NCBI GenBank assembly: GCA_014859095.1
Contig: JACUUV010000003.1
Location: 1-64,000 of the forward strand
DNA from: Clostridia bacterium
GTDB taxonomy: Bacteria > Bacillota > Clostridia > Peptostreptococcales > Acidaminobacteraceae
Reading direction: 5' to 3'
Length of the DNA stretch: 64,000 nucleotides
The position numbers and the translations under genes were made by a program. The notes below the pieces were generated by a model, which was not told the DNA's origin, ran no database searches, and saw only the letters and a program-made list of their open reading frames with translations. Shown here in pieces: positions 61,413-64,000 of the stretch (positions are counted from its first letter, which is position 1; each line of letters opens with the position of its first letter).

Positions 61413-62643
61413 ATTCAGCCTCACTTTCTTGCATTCTCAAACTTTTTCCCACAGAATCTATTGTACTGGTGGCTTTGCCATCCACAAACTGAATAGCGAT
61501 GTGATCGCCCTGTGCCAATTGTTCGACGCTGCTGATCACTTGTTCACCCTTTGAAACGATCCCGTACCCTCTTGACAATACATTGAGTGGGCTGAGCGCC
61601 GACAATTGGGTGCCATATGCATTCAATCTCGAACGTTCCATGGCGCTGAAGTTTTTAGCCGCATTAATGGTCCGTTCATGAAAATATTCCATTTTTTGAA
61701 CTTTATTGTCAGTGTATTGTTTCACCAAGCCCGCCATCATTTTTTCAGAAAAGCGTTCCAATCTGGTGGCTTTGAGTTCAACTTTTCTATTGACCTGCAA
61801 CATGATGCTTTGAAGCGACTTGTTGATCATCAGACGAATCTCTTCTTTGGATTTGACCGCGATTTCTGCGGCAGCCGATGGCGTAGGCGCCCTATGGTCG
61901 GCGACAAAATCACTGATGGTGAAATCGGTCTCATGACCTACGCCAGTTATGATCGGCACCTTGGATTTAAAAATCGCATCTGCTACAATCTCTTCATTGA
62001 AGGACCACAATTCTTCTATCGATCCTCCACCACGTGCCAATACAATCAGGTCCACAGGATTTCTTTCGTTGAAATACTTGATGGCGTGAGCAATTTCAGA
62101 ACTCGATCCTTCACCTTGTACCCTGACCGGATAGATTAAAATTTCTGAATATGTAGACCTTCTTTTGGCGACTGATAGGATATCTTGAATGGCAGCTCCG
62201 GTGGGCGAGGTGATTACACCGATCCTCTTTGGCAGTTCAGGCAGTTTTTTCTTATGTCTTATGTCAAAGTACCCTCTTTTTTCAAGAGAATCCTTCAACA
62301 ACTGAAATTTGATGTGAAGCGCACCAAGACCAATATTTTCAATCTCGTGAACATACAATTGGTATTTGCCGTCCCTTTCAAAAATGGTGATTTGCCCCTT
62401 GGCATGCACCTTGTCTCCATTTTTGAGCATGTGGATATTTTCTGTGACGTATTGTGCAAATAGTACACAAGTCATCCTGCTTTGATCATCTTTGAGCGTG
62501 AAATAACAATGACCGCTGGAATGTCTGGTAAAATTTGATATTTCACCCTCAACGATCACATTGTTCAAAATGGGGTCTGCTCCAATGATCCGCTTTATAT
62601 ATCTCGTGATTTCCGTCACAGTGAATGCTTTCATTTTAATCAC
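61393..62643 (-). CDS. xseA: Exodeoxyribonuclease VII large subunit
   Basis: The 416-residue protein has the N-terminal OB-fold (VEGEISNFTRHSSGHCYFTL) and the catalytic region with PKRIGVITSPTGAAIQDIL, LARGGGSIEELWSFNEE and VGHETDFTISDFVADHRAPT. It degrades single-stranded DNA together with XseB. A GTG at 62643 is 7 bases from AGGAG and is preferred over the ATG three codons later. The length is slightly short of the usual 440-450. Confidence 0.95.
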   Translation of the reverse strand: MIKMKAFTVTEITRYIKRIIGADPILNNVIVEGEISNFTRHSSGHCYFTLKDDQSRMTCVLFAQYVTENIHMLKNGDKVHAKGQITIFERDGKYQLYVHEIENIGLGALHIKFQLLKDSLEKRGYFDIRHKKKLPELPKRIGVITSPTGAAIQDILSVAKRRSTYSEILIYPVRVQGEGSSSEIAHAIKYFNERNPVDLIVLARGGGSIEELWSFNEEIVADAIFKSKVPIITGVGHETDFTISDFVADHRAPTPSAAAEIAVKSKEEIRLMINKSLQSIMLQVNRKVELKATRLERFSEKMMAGLVKQYTDNKVQKMEYFHERTINAAKNFSAMERSRLNAYGTQLSALSPLNVLSRGYGIVSKGEQVISSVEQLAQGDHIAIQFVDGKATSTIDSVGKSLRMQESEAEYGSKEK

Positions 62644-62646
62644 GTC

Positions 62647-63570
62647 TTATCTCCTCCAAAACCTTATCCTGCCTAGTTCGGCTATACCGTAGGCATTGTC
62701 TCTCGAGTAATCCGGACTTGCGAAATAGACATTTGCTTTTTTCTCAAGATAGGCCTTAATGATACGGTTTGATGCCACTCCACCCACGAGTACAATCGGA
62801 ATCTCCTTGTCCCTATCTTCGATCCACAGCTCAATCAATCGTCCAATCGTGTTGAAAATATGTTTGCATACATAGGCCGTTTCATGTGAGCCCATCATCT
62901 TCATATATTTGTTTTCAAGACCTGATATATTGAAATCCTCATGAAATTTGAAATCGACTTTGAAAAACGATTCGCAATCTGAAGTGCTCGCCAGTTCATC
63001 CATCTCTCTTCCAGCAGGAAAAGACAGCCCGAGCCCCACACCGATGCGATCGATCAATTGACCGAAATTGATGTCCAGTGTTCTTCCAATAATATTGATT
63101 TCATAACGGTCACCCTCATTTTTCACATCCAATAGTTCTGTGGTACCTCCTGAAAGGTGCATAGAAATAAAATGAGAAGGTTCATCATCCAGTCCACACG
63201 TCTTAAGTGCCGCTTTGATGTGACCTTCCTGATGAGAAAATTCATAAAGTGGAATCCTTAGTGCAGTTGAGATATTCCTGCAAAACAAAAGACCAGCATG
63301 AAATACTGGCATATAGGAATTTTCTATATTTCTGGGTCTGCTGCTCAGTGCGATTGCCTTCAATCCAGCAACAGGTAATTGACGGGACATCTCTTCAAAT
63401 ATTTCGGTCAATTGTCCTGAATGCTTGAAAAAACCTTCGGATTGACGCAATCCACGTTCTCCATTTTTAACCTTAAGCAACCGGTTGTCTTCGAACAGAA
63501 TTTCTCCGGTTTCGATGGACAGCACTATGAAGGAGGTCGTGTAACAACTGGTATCAATACCAAGTATCAT
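62647..63570 (-). CDS. TsaD/Kae1-like paralogue (not canonical TsaD)
   Basis: The 307-residue protein has the ASKHA fold of the TsaD/Kae1 family: MILGIDTSCYTTSF, the metal-site HQEGHIKAAL (HxxxH) and PIVLVGGVASNRII, with DNAYGIAELG near the end. The canonical SGGHTEL is changed to LSGGTTEL, so a conserved histidine is lost, and the protein is about 30 residues shorter than true TsaD. Paralogues of this sort recur between nusB and xseA in Clostridia. True TsaD, needed for the t6A modification of tRNA, should be encoded elsewhere. Confidence 0.85.
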   Translation of the reverse strand: MILGIDTSCYTTSFIVLSIETGEILFEDNRLLKVKNGERGLRQSEGFFKHSGQLTEIFEEMSRQLPVAGLKAIALSSRPRNIENSYMPVFHAGLLFCRNISTALRIPLYEFSHQEGHIKAALKTCGLDDEPSHFISMHLSGGTTELLDVKNEGDRYEINIIGRTLDINFGQLIDRIGVGLGLSFPAGREMDELASTSDCESFFKVDFKFHEDFNISGLENKYMKMMGSHETAYVCKHIFNTIGRLIELWIEDRDKEIPIVLVGGVASNRIIKAYLEKKANVYFASPDYSRDNAYGIAELGRIRFWRR

Positions 63571-63573
63571 AAT

Positions 63574-63969
63574 TTATTCCTCTTCTGCAAAATGACTGAG
63601 TACGCCATTGACAAATTTGCCTGATTTTTCATCGACATATTTTTTTGCCAAATTAACGGCTTCATTGATGCTGACTTTTATGGGGATATCATCCGCATAG
63701 ACGAGTTCTGTGATGCCGAGTCTCAATATGGCCAAATCAATTTTGGCGATTCGATCGAGTTTCCAACCCTTAAGATGTTCAGTGATCTTGTTTTCCACCT
63801 CGTCACGGTGGGTCAACCATAATTCCACAAGTCTATGGATATACTGCGTATCCAAAACTTCTTCATAATGTACCAAAAATTTATGCATGTCATCCATTTC
63901 ATAAGTCTTGTGGATTTCCATCTGATACATTATTTCCATGACAACTTCACGACTTCTTGCGCGATTCAT
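63574..63969 (-). CDS. nusB: Transcription antitermination protein NusB
   Basis: The 131-residue all-helical protein begins MNRARSREVVMEIMYQMEIH and ends with IKVSINEAVNLAKKYVDEKS and GKFVNGVLSHFAEE, the conserved NusB C-terminus. It binds boxA RNA with S10 during rRNA transcription. It heads the nusB-to-recN series; TAAGGAGG precedes the ATG at 63969. Confidence 0.95.
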   Translation of the reverse strand: MNRARSREVVMEIMYQMEIHKTYEMDDMHKFLVHYEEVLDTQYIHRLVELWLTHRDEVENKITEHLKGWKLDRIAKIDLAILRLGITELVYADDIPIKVSINEAVNLAKKYVDEKSGKFVNGVLSHFAEEE

Positions 63970-64000
63970 GTATCCTCCTTACATGAAAATGACCAACTTC

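Noticed and set aside
1-64000. tRNA or rRNA genes, CRISPR arrays, insertion sequences, prophage genes
   Set aside because: I saw no cloverleaf-like tRNA segments, repeat-spacer arrays, transposase motifs or phage structural genes. The single tyrosine recombinase is in the XerD chromosomal context.

Overview
The window looks like chromosome of a low-to-moderate GC, Gram-positive anaerobe of the class Clostridia (Bacillota). This is inferred from several signs: strong purine-rich ribosome binding sites, TTGACA/TATAAT promoters, oxygen-sensitive metabolism (pyruvate formate-lyase and its activase, a ferredoxin-linked 2-oxoacid oxidoreductase), the cmk-plsC-ispH-S1 gene order, and the nusB-xseA-xseB-ispA-OLE RNA-dxs-tlyA-argR-recN block. 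No tRNA, rRNA, CRISPR array, insertion sequence or prophage is visible. Nearly everything is core chromosome, so the interest lies in RNA elements, decayed genes and unusual paralogues.

Layout. 1-2010 is a decaying patch on the minus strand: an ABC-F ATPase broken by a frameshift, preceded by a 39-codon leader ORF with its own promoter and terminator, then a small thioredoxin-like protein and an unknown gene with an in-frame stop. 2167-10548 holds a membrane-anchored M23 peptidase, a deoxynucleoside kinase, mnmA with a dedicated cysteine desulfurase, a Fur-box-controlled intergenic region that seems to encode a small RNA, a membrane-bound lysozyme-like protein, a YitT transporter and an LCP ligase. 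10601-16910 holds proC, a YkgJ-type protein, a PAP2 phosphatase and pflB-pflA under a ZTP riboswitch.

16922-34551 carries transketolase, then miaB-mutS-mutL-miaA-hfq, a GlnK/GlnL-like two-component pair, an aminotransferase, a histidine phosphatase, a DUF975 protein, an HD-GYP protein and an SLC13 transporter. 34979-44722 carries pepF (plus strand), cheR, the cmk-plsC-ispH-rpsA operon and a korDABC-like operon that ends in an RpiR-type regulator.

44873-63969 is one long minus-strand series. It runs from nusB through a TsaD paralogue, exonuclease VII, polyprenyl synthase, a divergent PAP2 protein, OLE RNA, OapA, dxs, tlyA, two half-size chromate transporters, argR and recN, then a GGDEF protein, xerD, deoB, pyrimidine phosphorylase, a CCA-type nucleotidyltransferase, scpA, scpB and a GNAT acetyltransferase.

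Functional links. MnmA, MiaA and MiaB modify tRNA anticodon loops, and the desulfurase next to mnmA is its likely sulfur donor. The ZTP riboswitch couples 10-formyl-tetrahydrofolate shortage to formate production by PflB. Hfq is present and is a possible partner for the proposed iron-responsive small RNA. dxs, ispH and ispA supply isoprenoids, and OLE RNA with OapA sits inside that operon. The clearest candidate for an undescribed element is the Fur-box small RNA at about 6862-7031.
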